A stretch of 64,000 bases of DNA from Prostheceraeus crozeri (GCA_907163375.1 CAJQUW010005296.1:124001-188000); one strand, 5' to 3'; counted from the first letter of the stretch, positions 43,931-57,034 are shown. Notes: a model not told the origin generated them from the letters alone. Numbers and translations are program-made.

Positions 43931-45960
43931 ATTTACAAATCCAGATTGACCAAAGTTTGTGGGTTCATCAGGCAATAAGATGGCGAGGTCGTGACTTCCT
44001 TTTGACTAGACTAGGATTTGGGTTAGCGTCTGCCCCTAAAATTATGACTGTAATTGTTAACTACGTTTTGAAGACTGATCCCGTCATTCGCGAAGGAACA
44101 TCTAGCTATATAGATGATATTTATATTTCAGAAACCAAAGTGTCTTCTGAAAAAGTGAGGACTCATTTGAGTAAGTGGGGTCTGGTTTCAAAAGCTCCTG
44201 AGAAAGTCGGTAAGGGAGATGTTAGAGTTTTGGGACTTTTGGTGGGACCATCTATGGTTTGGCGTAGAGATGGTGACCTCCCCATCATAGAGGATGACCC
44301 AACCCGTAGACAAGTACATAAGTATATTGGATCATGTCTCGGGCATTTTCCAGTAGCGAATTGGCTACGTGTTGCATGTGCATATGTGCAACGAAGTACA
44401 TCCGCAGATGGTACTGGTTGGGATGAAACCGTTTCCATCAAGGTTATGAATATAATTCGAGAAATAGACCAGAGGTTAAGAGTTTCCGATCCCGTTAAGG
44501 GAGTGTGAGGTTGACCCAGAGGCTCCGATAACAGTTTGGACAGATTCTAGTTCCTTAGCTTATGGGGTTGTATTGGAAAGTCGGGGGCAGGTGATTGAGG
44601 ATGCAGCTTGGCTGCGCCCCGAAAACGATTCAGTACACATCAATCGTAGTGAACTAGACGCAGCCATAAAAGGTCTGAATTTAGCATTAAAGTGGGGCAA
44701 AAGAAGTATTACTATAAAGACAGATAATCTTTCAGTCTACAGATGGCTTCAGTCAGTCATCAACAAAACTCATAATGTCAAAACTCGCGCTTTGGCTGAA
44801 GTGCTGATTAAACGCCGGCTCGATATCATAAAAGAAATTATTTCTGAAGAGAAGTTATTCCTAAGAGTAGAGTGGGTCAGATCGAGTAGTAACAAAGCAG
44901 ACAATCTGACTATGGTTCCTCGTTCTTGGACATACAAGAACTCTGAATCCGTTACGTATGAACAAATTAAGCACATTCATGAAATCAGTCACTTTGGCGT
45001 TGATCGGACTAATGAGCTTTGTAGAGAAAAATACAGAGATAAGACGGTATCGCTATCAGACGTAAAGAATGTAGTGCAGAGCTGTGACACATGTGCTAGA
45101 GTTGACCCATCGCATCATTTCAGATGGATAGTGGTTCGATATCTGATAACGAAATTTGGAAAAAAATAGCTATTGATATTACGCATGTCAGTTGTAAACC
45201 GCATTTGTCAGTTATAGATACCGCGTCAAAATTTACTATCTGGCGACCACTCAAAAACGAATCAGCAAAAGATATTACTACTCACATTGAGCAAATTTTT
45301 GCGGAGTATGGTCCGCCAGAGATAGTAATGAGTGATAACGGAACAGTTTTTCGGAGCAGGGAATTTTTGGGGCTGTTGGAGAGATGGGAAGTTCGACAGA
45401 TACTTACCTCTGCTTACAGGCCGCAAGGAAACTCTGTAGTTGAGCGCATTCATAGGACAATTAAGCGAACTGTAAAACGATCAGGCAAATCCGTTTCTGA
45501 GGCTGTATTTTGGGTAAATAACACCAAAGGCAAACATGATTTTTCACCATATGAAATGATTTTCTGTGCGACGTCTAGGAGGCCTGGTGTAAACACGAAT
45601 CGAGTAGAAATAGAGCGACCTCCGCTAGAAAATTGTAGCCCTAATACTGAAGGAGATACTTACCTTGATGCAGATAGAAATCCCTTCTCCGTCGGAGATA
45701 AAGTGTATTTGAAGCCGCCTACCTCTCGTCGTTGTGATGATATTTGGGGTGGACCTCATACAGTAACGAGACTATTATCATCTGTGTCTGTTGAGTTAAA
45801 TGACGATAATGTTTCGCGTCATGTGTCTCACTTACGTCTTGTACCTTGTAGATCATTGTACCTTGTAAATCAGAAGAGCGAATAAATAATGTTCAAAGTG
45901 AGGATGAATCAGGAGGGGAAATAGAGGTGGTGAGACGGAGTGGTCGCGTGACTAAAAGAC
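43931..45960 (+). pseudogene. pol region, right part: reverse transcriptase end, RNase H, integrase (fossil)
   Basis: After the insertion the reverse transcriptase continues with DFLLTRLGFGLASAPKIMTV and the active-site block SSYIDDIYIS. RNase H follows (TVWTDSSSLAYGVVLES, NRSELDAAIKGLNLALKWGK, IKTDNLSVYRWLQ). The integrase has an HHCC-type region (HEISHFGVDRTNELCREKYR, VVQSCDTCARVDP) and the core with VIDTASKFTIWRP, IVMSDNGTVFRSREF and GNSVVERIHRTIKR. A C-terminal segment resembles the usual end of Ty3-type pol (SVGDKVYLKPPTSRRCDDIW, SGRVTKRPAWHSDY). Fossil; several pieces are open. Confidence 0.85.
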
Positions 45961-46046
45961 CTGCCTGGCATTCTGATTACGTTGTGGACTATAGGTGATA
46001 GAGGCCTACTGATAGTTTAGTTAGTTTCTCCGGAAACTAGGGGGCG

Positions 46047-46342
46047 TGTTGTGGTTACGAGTTGGTGTGCTTGTTTTCTGCTGTTGATTTCTGTTGATCT
46101 TCTTTGTTATTACTCTTAAATGAATATCAGTGGTATCGACTCCAACTCGCAACCAGTAATGGTAACCGACTAATATGGATTTCTATGGCATGTGACCTTT
46201 CGATGAACATGACTTTATTTTCCTGATGTCATCCATTGTGCATGTGCTATTTGTCTGACTATAATTCAGGTGCCATATAAATGCATTGTGACCGACGAAT
46301 AAAGTACGTTTTCGTCCTGCAGCAAGTTGTTTTGACTTCACA
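46047..46342 (+). repeat. 3' LTR
   Basis: 296 bp, identical to the 5' LTR but for one base in the ccaactc(t/g)caaccag region, and followed by ATTCT. Confidence 0.93.
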
Positions 46343-46499
46343 ATTCTTTATTCTATTAGCTATAAACAGCTACCACAAATGTTTTTCTAAAATATCTATA
46401 GAATCGTGCGCATGTAAATACATGTATGTTAAACTCACACCTCGGTGAAGTGCATCACACCCCTATAACACAAAGCGTCCCAAAACTGACGCAGAGTAA

Positions 46500-46680
46500 C
46501 CACATAATTGACGCATGCACCCACCGCAGAGTTATCGCATTTGACCGTTAGGGTGTAACACATTTTTGACGCAGATGAGTCAAAAGTCAACTAGCGCAAA
46601 ACTAACGCATAAGCCCACCGCCGAGCTATCGCATATGACCGTTAAGGTGTAGCACATTCTTGACGCAGATGCATCGCACA
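46500..46680. repeat. Imperfect tandem pair of about 84 bp
   Basis: cccaccgcagagttatcgca...gacgcagatg and cccaccgccgagctatcgca...gacgcagatg form two diverged copies (about 46,530-46,574 and 46,614-46,673). No gene is present in 46,350-47,578. Confidence 0.65.
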
Positions 46681-47578
46681 CAGTTTATCATTGTAATAAA
46701 CTGTACATACATATTGTAAGTGATCCTATGCTATTAATAATTTATGTTTAGCTTAGATCACCAGTATACAAGAGGAGTATACACACCTGAGTACAACAAG
46801 AACCACCTTAAAAGTAACAAACAAATTCTATTAATACTTAAACAAGTTCAGACAACCCACTGCATTATGAAAATAACAAAACACAGTAAAAAAATACAAA
46901 AACTTCTAGAACGATTACAAAAATTATAAATCGCATGATTCGTATTGATCCATGATCAAATTACACTGCCCTCTACTAATTTCACTATGTAAACATCTTT
47001 TACAGAAACCTTTATGCAAGCCAACAGAGATGAGGCATTTGAAGGGAAATCGAGGAAAAATTGAGTTTTAAACCCGTTATTGTCACAGTGAATCTTCGAT
47101 TAGCCAAAACAAAAGTAATTGATACTGGAATGATTGCTAGTGAAAAATTTAGAAAGTTCGACTTATAGCTTTACATTATAAAATGAGTCAATCACCCGTT
47201 TACGATTACAGGATAATATCGTAAGAAAATAAGTTTTAACGTAATTGCTATCACAATTTCACCATACAAGCACCAGTAAGTGTAGTTTTTGCGGGTAATT
47301 CATAGAAATGAAAGATTCAGAATAGCATTGCTATGCTGAGGAACTGACAGTTTCAATGAAAGCAATATACAAAATATCCAAAGCTTTTCAACCAGGACTA
47401 CAAATTGCCAAATAGGCGCACTTGCAGGGGGCACTGATGATTATTTCATTCAAAAATTACACTTTGAAGATGATCACTGTCACTGGATCTGTAATATTGC
47501 GCATCCCATTATCCAGGTACTGTCCTTTATACAGGGAAACAGTAGTCACCCACCAGCTTCTCACAGGGGTAGCCGGAA

Positions 47579-47849
47579 TCAAATGTCGGATGCATCGTCG
47601 GCATGATCAATTACTTGTAGAGTACTACTTATCACTGCTGCTGCTGCACTGTCGTTGCTATTGTTAGTCGAAGTATGTCGGGAACGTTGAACACTCCGCG
47701 TCGTACTCCTCCCTTGCAGAAGTCGATCTGCCCTCCGTTGAGCCCTCACGACACGTTGAGGCATTCGTCTGAGCGCGTCGCCCAATTCAATTTTATTCTT
47801 TTTACGTTTTTGTGTTTTCCGGTTTGAAATCCAGCCGATTTGAAGGTGC
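47579..47849 (-). CDS. Candidate last exon of an unknown minus-strand gene
   Basis: Read on minus, a good acceptor (ctgaatttcttacag) opens at 47,850 and leads into a frame reading WISNRKTQKRKKNKIELGDA, then RRMPQRVVRAQRRADRLLQG and an end rich in Ser, Thr and Asn before the stop at 47,579. It is basic and probably nuclear or RNA/DNA-binding by composition alone. It lies on the same strand as the exons at 50.0, 51.2 and 52.3-52.9 kb, but its phase does not clearly join to the 50-kb exon, so another exon may lie between or it may be a separate gene. Confidence 0.4.
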
Positions 47850-48804
47850 CTGTAAGAAATTCAGAATATAAGTTACTTTTCAAAAAGCAAAAGTAAAGCA
47901 GGACATTCAAAAAAATAGATTAGATTTTTCTATCGACCATGTTCGCAACTTTTATAACTGATAAAACTCCACAATTTCAGATTAAAAACATTCGCATGTT
48001 GTTCATGATCGCTATTCTAAAGGTAACCCAGTCGGTAAATTGAGGGCGCACTATCCTAAGACAATGGAGTTTTCTCCATTTTCAGGTTGTGATGTTGTTG
48101 TTTGAGTATATTACTAACCGGACAAATGAAATAAACACTGAAAGTAAGGTGGTAGAAAAGTGAACAGATGGATATGGGGATACAAATTGTATAACTAAAT
48201 AACTAATAACTGCATAACTCGCAAAGGTAAAAAAATGAAAATCCGAGAAAGACGATAACAGTAAAAATACATGCATCTCATTTAATTGAATTAAGCTTCT
48301 AAACACATGATCTTACACTTTTGATGGAATAGCAAATAGTAACTCCTTAAAACTTCACTTTATCACATCGATCCATCAAAAAAGCACTCAAAAAGCTGAT
48401 ACTTTAGCTCATAAGTTTGTTTTCCCTAAGCCTACTTTCAATTACGCCTCGTTAAATGATTTATCAGAAAATTTGTCATTGGTAAATTGTCTTATACAGA
48501 AAGCTTGAGATTATATAGAAATATTTGATAATAAACAAACTCTGCCGTATCCATACATCTCGAAAAGAAACTAACAAACTCGTGCACATGTCTCTGTTAA
48601 GATTGCAGAATGAGCTTCTATGATATCTTGATCTGCAACCGTAGATAAGCAAATATTATAAAAATTGAAGGAAACAAATTTTGGTATATCCGTAGACTGC
48701 ACTGCATGTACACACGTCTCCATAAAAATGCAAAAATCTGAATATGGTGAGAATTACATATATTATGATATCTATTGTTGTCTCTAATAGGCTTCTATTG
48801 TGAA

Positions 48805-49138
48805 CAGGGCTGCGGAAGCGATCGACTTTCATTCGCTTCCGCTTCCGATTATATGAAACCTTCTATTCTATGCAATTAACTCAGATATTGCATTCTCGGG
48901 GCGAAGAAGGGATGACGGCCTTTGTATTTGGTTCTTTTTTCTTTTACGTTTTTTCTTTAGAATGCACCGTGCAGGTACGATATGTTGAATTTATACAGAA
49001 CTTGATTTGTAAATTTGTTGATATAATTTTGTAAAACAGAAAAATATCAGTTTTTGTAGTTCCATTACACTTTCGAAAATCGGAAGCGGAAGCGATCGTT
49101 TGGGAATCGCTTCCGCTTCCATCGCTTCCGCAGCCCTG
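48805..49138. mobile_element. hAT-type MITE, 334 bp
   Basis: The ends are CAGGGCTGCGGAAGCGAT in inverted orientation, a hAT-style CAGGG terminus. The 8-bp duplication ATTGTGAA lies at 48,797-48,804 and 49,139-49,146. The arms contain further direct and inverted copies of ggaagcggaagcgat. There is no coding capacity. Boundaries and type are well supported. Confidence 0.93.
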
Positions 49139-50037
49139 ATTGTGAATCAAAGTTAATCAAAGCGCTTCTGAAATGAATGAGCACGGCATAGATTAACTCA
49201 TGCTTTTCGACTTTGAATCATAATGACCTATATAAAGCATTTTATTTGATTGATGATAGATAAAGAGAAAACGTCCAAATCGTAAAAAAACCACTCACAC
49301 GCCCAAATTTAGTAAAAACACGCACAGGCGTGTAAATGCGCGCGAGTCGCTATACTGTCGTGCATCTAAATCATGTCAAACATGCTCAGGTAAAAAAATT
49401 AAGAGTCAACTTAAATCATATAAGTGAATTTTTATGCGGTTAAATCAGGAGAAAAGATGAATTTCGCTATCAGAGGTAAAAGCTACAACATACTTTTCAA
49501 AGTGGCTCTAGAACTAGCCCTTCCCGACCATTTAATTTAGTGAAATTTAGGCAAAAGTTGAAAAATACCCAAACTAAAAGTCATGAAATCTCAAGTAAAT
49601 CAGACGTGTTTTACGGATTTGGCAACAAAACTACGCCTGGGGCGGATTCCGTCCTCCCTTGGTGCGAATAGGGTTAAGCCCTTAAGCCTGCCACCCTAGA
49701 AAAGCTGTCGTACTCCTTACTGTGATGATGCAATTTTTACATTTCTTCCGCACATGCATGTTGTCAAGCATTTTTAAATGAAAGCAAGAGGGAAGAGGAC
49801 AAGCCCATACACCAAGGTGTCCCTCAACAGAAGAAAGAAGTCGTAAGACAAAAGGAAATGAAGATGAAAGGGGAATAAAATGGATGTATAAATGGAAACT
49901 CGAAGACGGAATATATATTCATCAGTTAATCCAGTTTTCAACTGTGTGAGGAAAGACTAGTTTATGAACTTCCTTCACATGACATCAGCAATTATTTTTG
50001 AATTATTACTAATGAACTGAATGGAAAAAATACTTGC

Positions 50038-50209
50038 CTATTATCAGAGGAAGCAACTCGTGAGGCGCTGTCAATTTTGTGTCTGTGCCTTTGATAGTGA
50101 AAGATTGCCATACATCAGCTTCTGCAATTGAGAGTAGTATTTGCTGCACACTGGTCTGAAAATTTGAAATTTGAAAAAATGACGATGCATTACTGGACAA
50201 GTATTGTTC
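50038..50209 (-). CDS. Candidate internal exon of the unknown minus-strand gene
   Basis: On minus the exon can start after the acceptor gtgtttcag (EQYLSSNASSFFQI...) or after a second acceptor ttttcag 54 bases later at 50,155 (TSVQQILLSIAEADVWQSFT). Both leave the same frame, so alternative in-frame acceptors are possible. The body reads VWQSFTIKGTDTKLTAPHEL and ends near 50,038 at ATAG|GCAAGT, which would be a rarer GC-AG donor. Upstream it joins the 51.2-kb exon in phase 0. Product not recognised. Confidence 0.5.
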
Positions 50210-51176
50210 CTGAAACACAAGCACACTTAAAGACGTAATACTTACAAAAGTCATGCGCGCAGCCTTAAGATAAGATAAGCCTGTAAGATACATTAAGCAT
50301 TACAGAAAAATTTATACTGGCAATACTGTCAACCATGCTACCTTGGTGGAGGAGAACCGTTGAAACATGATGCTCATGGTCAAATGTCAACGTAAGGGGA
50401 ATTCGAATGACGCGACTCGAGCTAGCAACTTCGGATAACACAATTATAATACGTCACTTTGGAGGCGCATTTATTTCACTTCATTTCAATATCTGTAATT
50501 TGATTTATTTCATGTCATCCATTGTCTGTCTCTTCTGGTTCACCAAGTAGTCAGGACGACTATTCTGACACTGCTTCCAAAGCGGCTGGAGCCGCGTTGT
50601 TATAGACGGGTCGATCGCACGGCTCGAGACCCGTGATTCGAAACGAATCATTAGAAACAATGAAGAGCAGTGCAAGGTGAGAGCCGCACGGTTGGAGTCG
50701 TTCGGCTTGAGTGGCTTCAGTCGCGTCATTCGAATTCGACTTTTAGCAAAGCAAATATCTAACTACAAAAATAAAATGCACATGCAATACTTCATGATAC
50801 TTTCAATGGCTTGACTACGTAGCAATGCAGAATTAAGAATTCAAGAAGATGGGAAGAAAAATACTTCTCAACTATGCATTTTCGGTATATGTGCCTTGTG
50901 ACGCGCTAGTTGGGGAAGTTATCTTATCCATGGGTCTACTAGTTGGCTTGTAAATGTACTATTTCTTCACATATTCGTGAGAAAACGAAGTGAAATGAGA
51001 GCAAGCTCATTCATCTAACTAGTAGATGACCAACCAATTAACCAATTATTTTACTTCGATCTTAAGTACAGAAGAATGGACTCGCAATCACGGAAATAAT
51101 ATAGCACATAGAACACGATTTGTAGTTAACTTAAGAATATAAAATATTCATGCTCGTCAAGAATTCTAACACTTAC

Positions 51177-51352
51177 AAGGGCCACTTTCTTTTTCTTATC
51201 ATTTCCAATTTGACCAAAATATTCCTGCAGACTTTCCGTGTCTTTCGGCTTCTCAAATTCAGAATCATTCGATGGACGTGGATAGGAAGTCGGCATTTCC
51301 GATACTATTTTCTCAATTCTACATAGGATGAGGAACATTTCACGGAACCATT
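51177..51352 (-). CDS. Candidate internal exon of the unknown minus-strand gene
   Basis: Bounded on minus by acceptor atttttttcag and donor CTT|GTAAGTG. The frame reads WFREMFLILCRIEKIVSEMP, then TSYPRPSNDSEFEKPKDTES and LQEYFGQIGNDKKKKVAL. The first codon is completed by the last base of the 52.3-kb exon, and the exon ends in phase 0, matching the next. Consistent phases over three exons argue for a real spliced gene. Family not recognised. Confidence 0.55.
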
Positions 51353-51600
51353 CTGAAAAAAATACCGCCGTAGACTACAAAAGAATACTCGTATTACACA
51401 ATATTACATATTTATTTTTTACAATTTGCGCTATAATTTACCGAAGAAGTGCTTGTTAATTTAGAAATTGGTAGTGATTAAACTGCGCTCAATCTAGATA
51501 AGCCTGCCTTAGTTGGCCAAACCAAAGTCCTGGGGTTTGCAGAATGCGAAAAACTTCAGTATATTCCTAAAAAATATCTCAAAATATTGTTCACAAAAAC

Positions 51601-51970
51601 CAGGGGTGTGAACTCGATTTCATGACCCATTGAGTTCCGAGTCCGGAACCTATACACGCTATGTCGGAGGGTACAACTTATCACTCAATTTCGTCAGACA
51701 TCCCTTCCCTCGCAATGTTCTGATTTCCCATGGCGATCTAACTTCTTGTTTCTCTTTCGTCATGTGCCCATTGCAGCAATAAAATTCCACCTCCCCATTC
51801 GACAATAGCCTTGTTAATTGTTGTAATTAAAAGTAAAATATGTCCGTAGTAATCAACAAGTTATAATTGTTTGAGAGGCTTAGTATGAACACAGTAGACC
51901 TATAACAACATGCAGTGATATCAGGGGTGTGAACTCGAACTCGATTTGAATTCAATCGAGTTCACACCCC
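51601..51970. repeat. Possible hAT-like MITE remnant
   Basis: CAGGGGTGTGAACTCGA occurs at 51,601 and 51,922, and its reverse complement (tcgagttcacacccc) ends at 51,970. The second copy and the inverted copy form a hairpin. A CAGGGG terminus suggests hAT, but no duplication is evident, so the limits are uncertain. Confidence 0.5.
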
Positions 51971-52322
51971 AAATAAAACGACCACACCTAAATTATATTC
52001 ATTTCAGTTTTGTCGCATGTCAACGTATCACATACCATTCGATTTTATATCTTTCAAATAAGATATAAAACCTATATCCGAAATTTTGTATGAATATTTG
52101 ATTATGCAAATGAATTTGGCATGAGAACTAGTCCAGTGAAAGCTGAATCTAATAATAGCATCTAATAGTAGCAATCATATTTTCTCATAAATTGCTTGCT
52201 TCCAATATAGTTGCTCTTAAAATTATATCTAACGAGAACGGCATTTAGGAATTAAAAAAATTCATATGAAGAGGATGGTTCATGGGATGGGGACACAATA
52301 CTCAATGATAATATTAGCTTAC

Positions 52323-52865
52323 TTTCAATAGTTTCCGGCTTTATGAGTGTAGCTGAGGCAGCTGGAGCTGCATGTGCATCGAAATCACTATGAACAGCCG
52401 AGCTGATAACTGGAGCTTTATCCTCAGTAACAGTCAAATTGCTTGCTGTATCCCCACTGTCATTTGCTAAAGACGAAGTTATGGGTGAGTGATGTATTTG
52501 AAAATGCAAATCTCGCATCGAGGATGACTTGACATAGAAGTTCTTTGTTCTCTTCAATGATGGTCGTTTAGGCGTTGATGTAGGTGTACCATCTGCTGAA
52601 CTTGTTCTACTTCTTCGGTATCACCACTTTGAACTAGATCAGTCACTCTAAGTTGTGAATGTGATGACGAGGACGAGGAAGATAGAGCAGGTATTGCACT
52701 AGGTGGAGGTGGCATGGTGACTTTTCCTTTCTTACACGGAATAAGGTTCTAGTTGATGAAGCGGTCAGGTATTCGCCTCCGGCGAACTCCTTCTGTGTCT
52801 GTTGAGTCAACGTTACCATCTTTCAAAAATCGATTAGATTTATGACGCACTTTCATCAGATTTTT
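52323..52865 (-). CDS. Candidate upstream exon of the unknown minus-strand gene, frame disturbed
   Basis: On minus it follows acceptor tttgttttgtag and ends at donor GAAA|GTAAGC. The 5' part reads RHKSNRFLKDGNVDSTDTEG VRRRRIPDRF, then a TAG at 52,749-52,751, then in the same frame MPPPPSAIPALSSSSSSSHS. The 3' part, in another frame, reads GTPTSTPKRPSLKRTKNFYV and runs to the donor. So there is one stop and one frame change near 52,605-52,620. Either this is a decaying gene, an assembly error, or the true exon limits differ. Ser/Pro-rich with basic patches; likely nuclear, function unknown. Confidence 0.4.
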
Positions 52866-52869
52866 CTAC

Positions 52870-55800
52870 AAAACAAAAATTGTCATTTTTGATGGGAAAA
52901 AAGTCCAAACATTATTGTGTTACTATGTAGATCCAGACATATGCACACTTGAGAACGTAGTTTTTAACGGACTGTTCGCATGAATTCCGCACCGCAGGTC
53001 ATCTACATCACAATAAAGCTATGATACTTCTATGACAATTTATCCATAATTTGTGAATTAGAAAATGGACAACTCCTAAATGAAAACACTTTCAACGATA
53101 ATGATGATGTCAACAGACATATCTCATTCATACAGATTGATCATAGGCCCTACTTATATTTGCATTTCCTAAGATTACCTACCCCGTGTCCTTGACGTAT
53201 TACTTGCATCTTTGAAAAAAAATCTCGAAACAATGACATTCATCTCAAATTCCTTGTAACTATCAGCCTGATGTGATAGTATACGGATACGATTGCCTTT
53301 GCCTAAGACATACCTGCCTATACATTAATGAATTTGAAGCGGTGAAAAATTATCGTATGCATGAATAGGCTCCGACGGATGCTGTCTGCTTTCATATTGA
53401 ATCGTTCAGATCATAAGCCTACTGCTTCCTTCTGTGAATATTGGCGATTGCTTTCTTACTATATTTCTGTAGTAAAATAAAGTGCACACCTTAGTGACGA
53501 GTGTAGAATCTTAAGTTTATTATGAAATTTACAAATTAGCCTAAATTATGCAACAGACTACTAAAATACGATTTTTAACATTATCAACAGAATCTACCTA
53601 AGGAAAATATACCGGAGTAGTATGTCCTCATTTAAATCATGACCTACGTATTAAAATCATGTAGCTCATGGATTTGGACTTAACTTACAAGCAAAAAGGA
53701 ATAACGCAATTATTAGCGCATAAGTAACACAATTCTACCACTTCGAGTGGAAGATGATCATTTTCATTGTGCATTTAGGAGCCTAAAATAGTTTCATGTG
53801 CGTGTTTGTTGTACAGTTATCTTTTGCCAACTTTTCTTCACATCCTGCTTGAAATATTTTCCGTAAGATAACATATATTATCTTGGATATTAAACTAAAA
53901 ACTCTAAACCGCATATGCATGCAGATACAAAATAATTTTGAAGCTTCCTGTCAATCAGTCACACCCTAGAGTTGTAAAGATTTGTTCATAAACAACAAAT
54001 CAACATTTCATTAATAGATTCAACAAACCAAGTCGGCGACAGCAGCCATGGAAGGGCCTTACTCTACTTACTAACTATAGTGCATGCAGGTGATACTGCA
54101 CATGCTCATGTAGATGTGTTGCATAATGATATTCACAGATAAATGTTGCATTATAACTGACACAATGAATGAAAGTACATACATCGTCAAACTCACCCGA
54201 TGTCTCCTCAGGACTTGCCTGTCGATAAGCTCAGCTGATGACCTAATTTCGAAATTCCGGGGAACTGAGTAATTTTAAACAAATTGTTTCAAATAGCGAG
54301 TCAAATTTTTTTCTCATATTCACTATCACTTACTTACGTCTGAATGTACGGAAAATGACGACAAATACATTGCATCGTCGAGATGTGGAATTCTTCGCTT
54401 CAATGAGTGCATGGATAAAAAAATAGGGTTGACAGCTTCTACAGTTTTAAATAATATACTGTTAATGCAGCATATTTATCACAATAGTCAATTTGATATT
54501 TGTGATCAATATTTCTGCACAGATGACTTGCAGGGATCTTAGTTTTCAAATATATATCAGCCATGTGATTAAAATGAAAGAAATGATGAGAACGATTAAA
54601 GAAAATGATTTGGCGAAATTGCCCGCAGGCATAAATCACAATCAGAGGCATTCTTTCGCAAAATTCGACCATGAGTGATTTTTGGCCACTAGGGAGTGTC
54701 GCAGCATTTCTATGATGTGATAATTCACCTCCAGACAGGACCCACACTGCAATACTATATCTTACAGAATGGGATGGTCCGGAGAATGAGAATGGTTGGA
54801 GAACATGACAAAAATATAAAGAAGATAAATATTTTGAACATTCATGAAAGACTAGAGCAAAAAATGCTATCTAGCAATGTTTTCATGTCTTTTCTGTGTT
54901 GCATCCGAAAAATCAAATTTTCTGACTGGAGTACGTCAGTTTATTCAATTTCCACATGATGTTTTTCTTTTAATAACTAAAACAGTTGAATTCGTAATGT
55001 CACAGCTGATTTGCTTGAATGCTGAATTATTTAACGTGAGGAACTTTCGAAACCGTTAAGAGAAACCGCACAGAAACTGTTAGCAGAAACCGATTGATCA
55101 CCGGCAATACTTCATGTTCATTGCTTTACTTTTGAAACAAGACTCTTTGTCTACTGTTCTAGCATATGGCAAAACTTCAAGGCATATAATGCAGTATTAG
55201 AAAAACGTTTAAACGCGACAAAAATAACCGGGAAATTCAAAATAGACCAATCATTAAACGAAGCGAAAATACCAGCAATAAATATTTTCATGGTGGAAAT
55301 TACCGATTTTATTAATTATTCAAAAATATTTTTTTATTCTCTGTTTAATAAACAAATGAATTAAAAGATATGTTTCTGAAAAAACAATTTTGTCTTTCGT
55401 GATAACGGTCCTGTAACTAAAAATTTAAGCAATTGTTCACCACCATACCCAGTACTGTCTGTCAATGTTTGAGTGCTACCATGTGCTTCTTAGTTGCACA
55501 TTGAGTGAAAACTCTGAAGAAATTTGAAGAAGGTGGTGCCAGTGCGACACCTCTGGGATCAAGGTCGTCTACATAAGAGAGCAATTTTAGCATGGTTTTT
55601 TTAAGAATCAGTAAAATTGGTTCATTTACTTCACTTTTACATTCTATTTTGATTCATGTCCGAAAGATTTGCTTCTATGGAGTCTAGACATTTAGGCCCT
55701 AGCATACCTATTCCCCAGAGAGATGGTCATTTAGCACCCACGTTCTTGTGCTATTTCAACCATAAAGTTTCCATCAAAATGAAGAAAATGCTGTGATGCA

Positions 55801-57030
55801 TAGGTGCTACACCAACCCTAAGTATGTTTTGTTTCATCTGAAATGCTGTACTTGATATTGATATATTTCATTCAAGTGATCCTCATGTTATTTTTATCTT
55901 GCATAAGATATAAAGCAAACTTGGTATCATTGGACACGGAATTGTTCATTCTACCAGGAAATGTCAACGCTCTTTTGGGAGAATGTTGATATCACTGTAA
56001 ACTACAGATTGATGTATTCTGTCAACTGATTTACCTCTGTCACAAATTTATTCTAAATTTTTACATGGTTTTGTTTAAATACTAGATGCATTTATATGCG
56101 TATCAGCTGGATATGATGAAAACCAAGCAGTTCTTTCCGGCAATTACTGACGCTTCCACTTCTTGAGACTATAAAACGCTTCTTTGGTTGAGTTGGGTCG
56201 GAGGAAGATAGATTGATGACCTCTATATTTCAAAGATGAAATGTACTGCAGCGTAAATGTAATTGTGATGTTTGATGAAATTTATAAAACCTTCATTGAT
56301 ATTTTGCTGGAATAAAGTATCGGGATTCTGAAGATCTTCCAGGCCATCCATCTCGAACTGTACTCACTATCGTGTTGAGGACATTCTTGAACGTTATGTG
56401 GTGTGACTGATGCCGGTGTTCACATTACATGCCGACTATTTGTACAATAAAGATTATTGTGCATTCCCGCGGTGTCAGTGTGCGTACATCATTATGCGAT
56501 AGCGCCTCAGTAGATCATAAATTATACGAGAAGCTTCGAATAAATGAAGATGTATCATATAGGTGAGAGAGAACTTTTTCTTTTATTTGACAGTGTCCAT
56601 ATCTCAAAGTCCATTTGAAATAATTGGCAGTCGGAAAAACGGGGTTTAATGAAATGCCAGTTCCTAAATAAAGGGGAAGTTTCCGCTAGATGAGACGATG
56701 TAGTAGATCTGCATGTCTGAACGTTCAAATATTGTCAGAAGTACGACATTGACTCACCAAGCCTATCACCCCTCCTCGATTTAGCGTCAGAAAGTTTCAC
56801 TTGTTCTCAAAACTTGCCTATCCTTGTATCGCTTCTGATGTGTATGCCCCACATCTTCATCGCATTGAAAGCTTTAGAAATGTCTACAGTACCACTAATG
56901 ATATGCTAACACATTGCACAATCACCATGCTTTAAAAAAGGTTGCATTTAACCTAAATATTCGCTTTACGTGTTCTTCCTCATGCCAAAACACAGATTTC
57001 AAACAAATTTTCAGCGTTTTCTGTAATGAT
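52870..57030. other. No gene seen
   Basis: About 4 kb of AT-rich DNA. The short frames at 54.4-55.0 kb have no domain or splice context that I trust. No repeat or RNA gene is recognised. Confidence 0.5.
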
Positions 57031-57034
57031 CTAT

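Larger units (their letters stand above)
31269..46342 (+). mobile_element. Ty3/Gypsy-like LTR retrotransposon, fossil, split by a large insertion
   Basis: Two 296-bp LTRs (31,269-31,564 and 46,047-46,342) begin TGTTGTGG and end TTCACA; reading base by base I find one difference. ATTCT is duplicated at 31,264-31,268 and 46,343-46,347. Between them, in order, are gag with a zinc knuckle, an aspartic-protease region, reverse transcriptase, RNase H and integrase, the Ty3/Gypsy order. The pol region is interrupted by a 10.8-kb insertion. A purine-rich actaggggg precedes the 3' LTR. The near-identical LTRs mean a young insertion. The element is broken: in addition to the insertion I estimate around half a dozen breaks. 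Confidence 0.93.

Noticed and set aside
54439-54959. Several frames of 60-100 codons on both strands
   Set aside because: No conserved motif, no good splice sites, overlapping on both strands.
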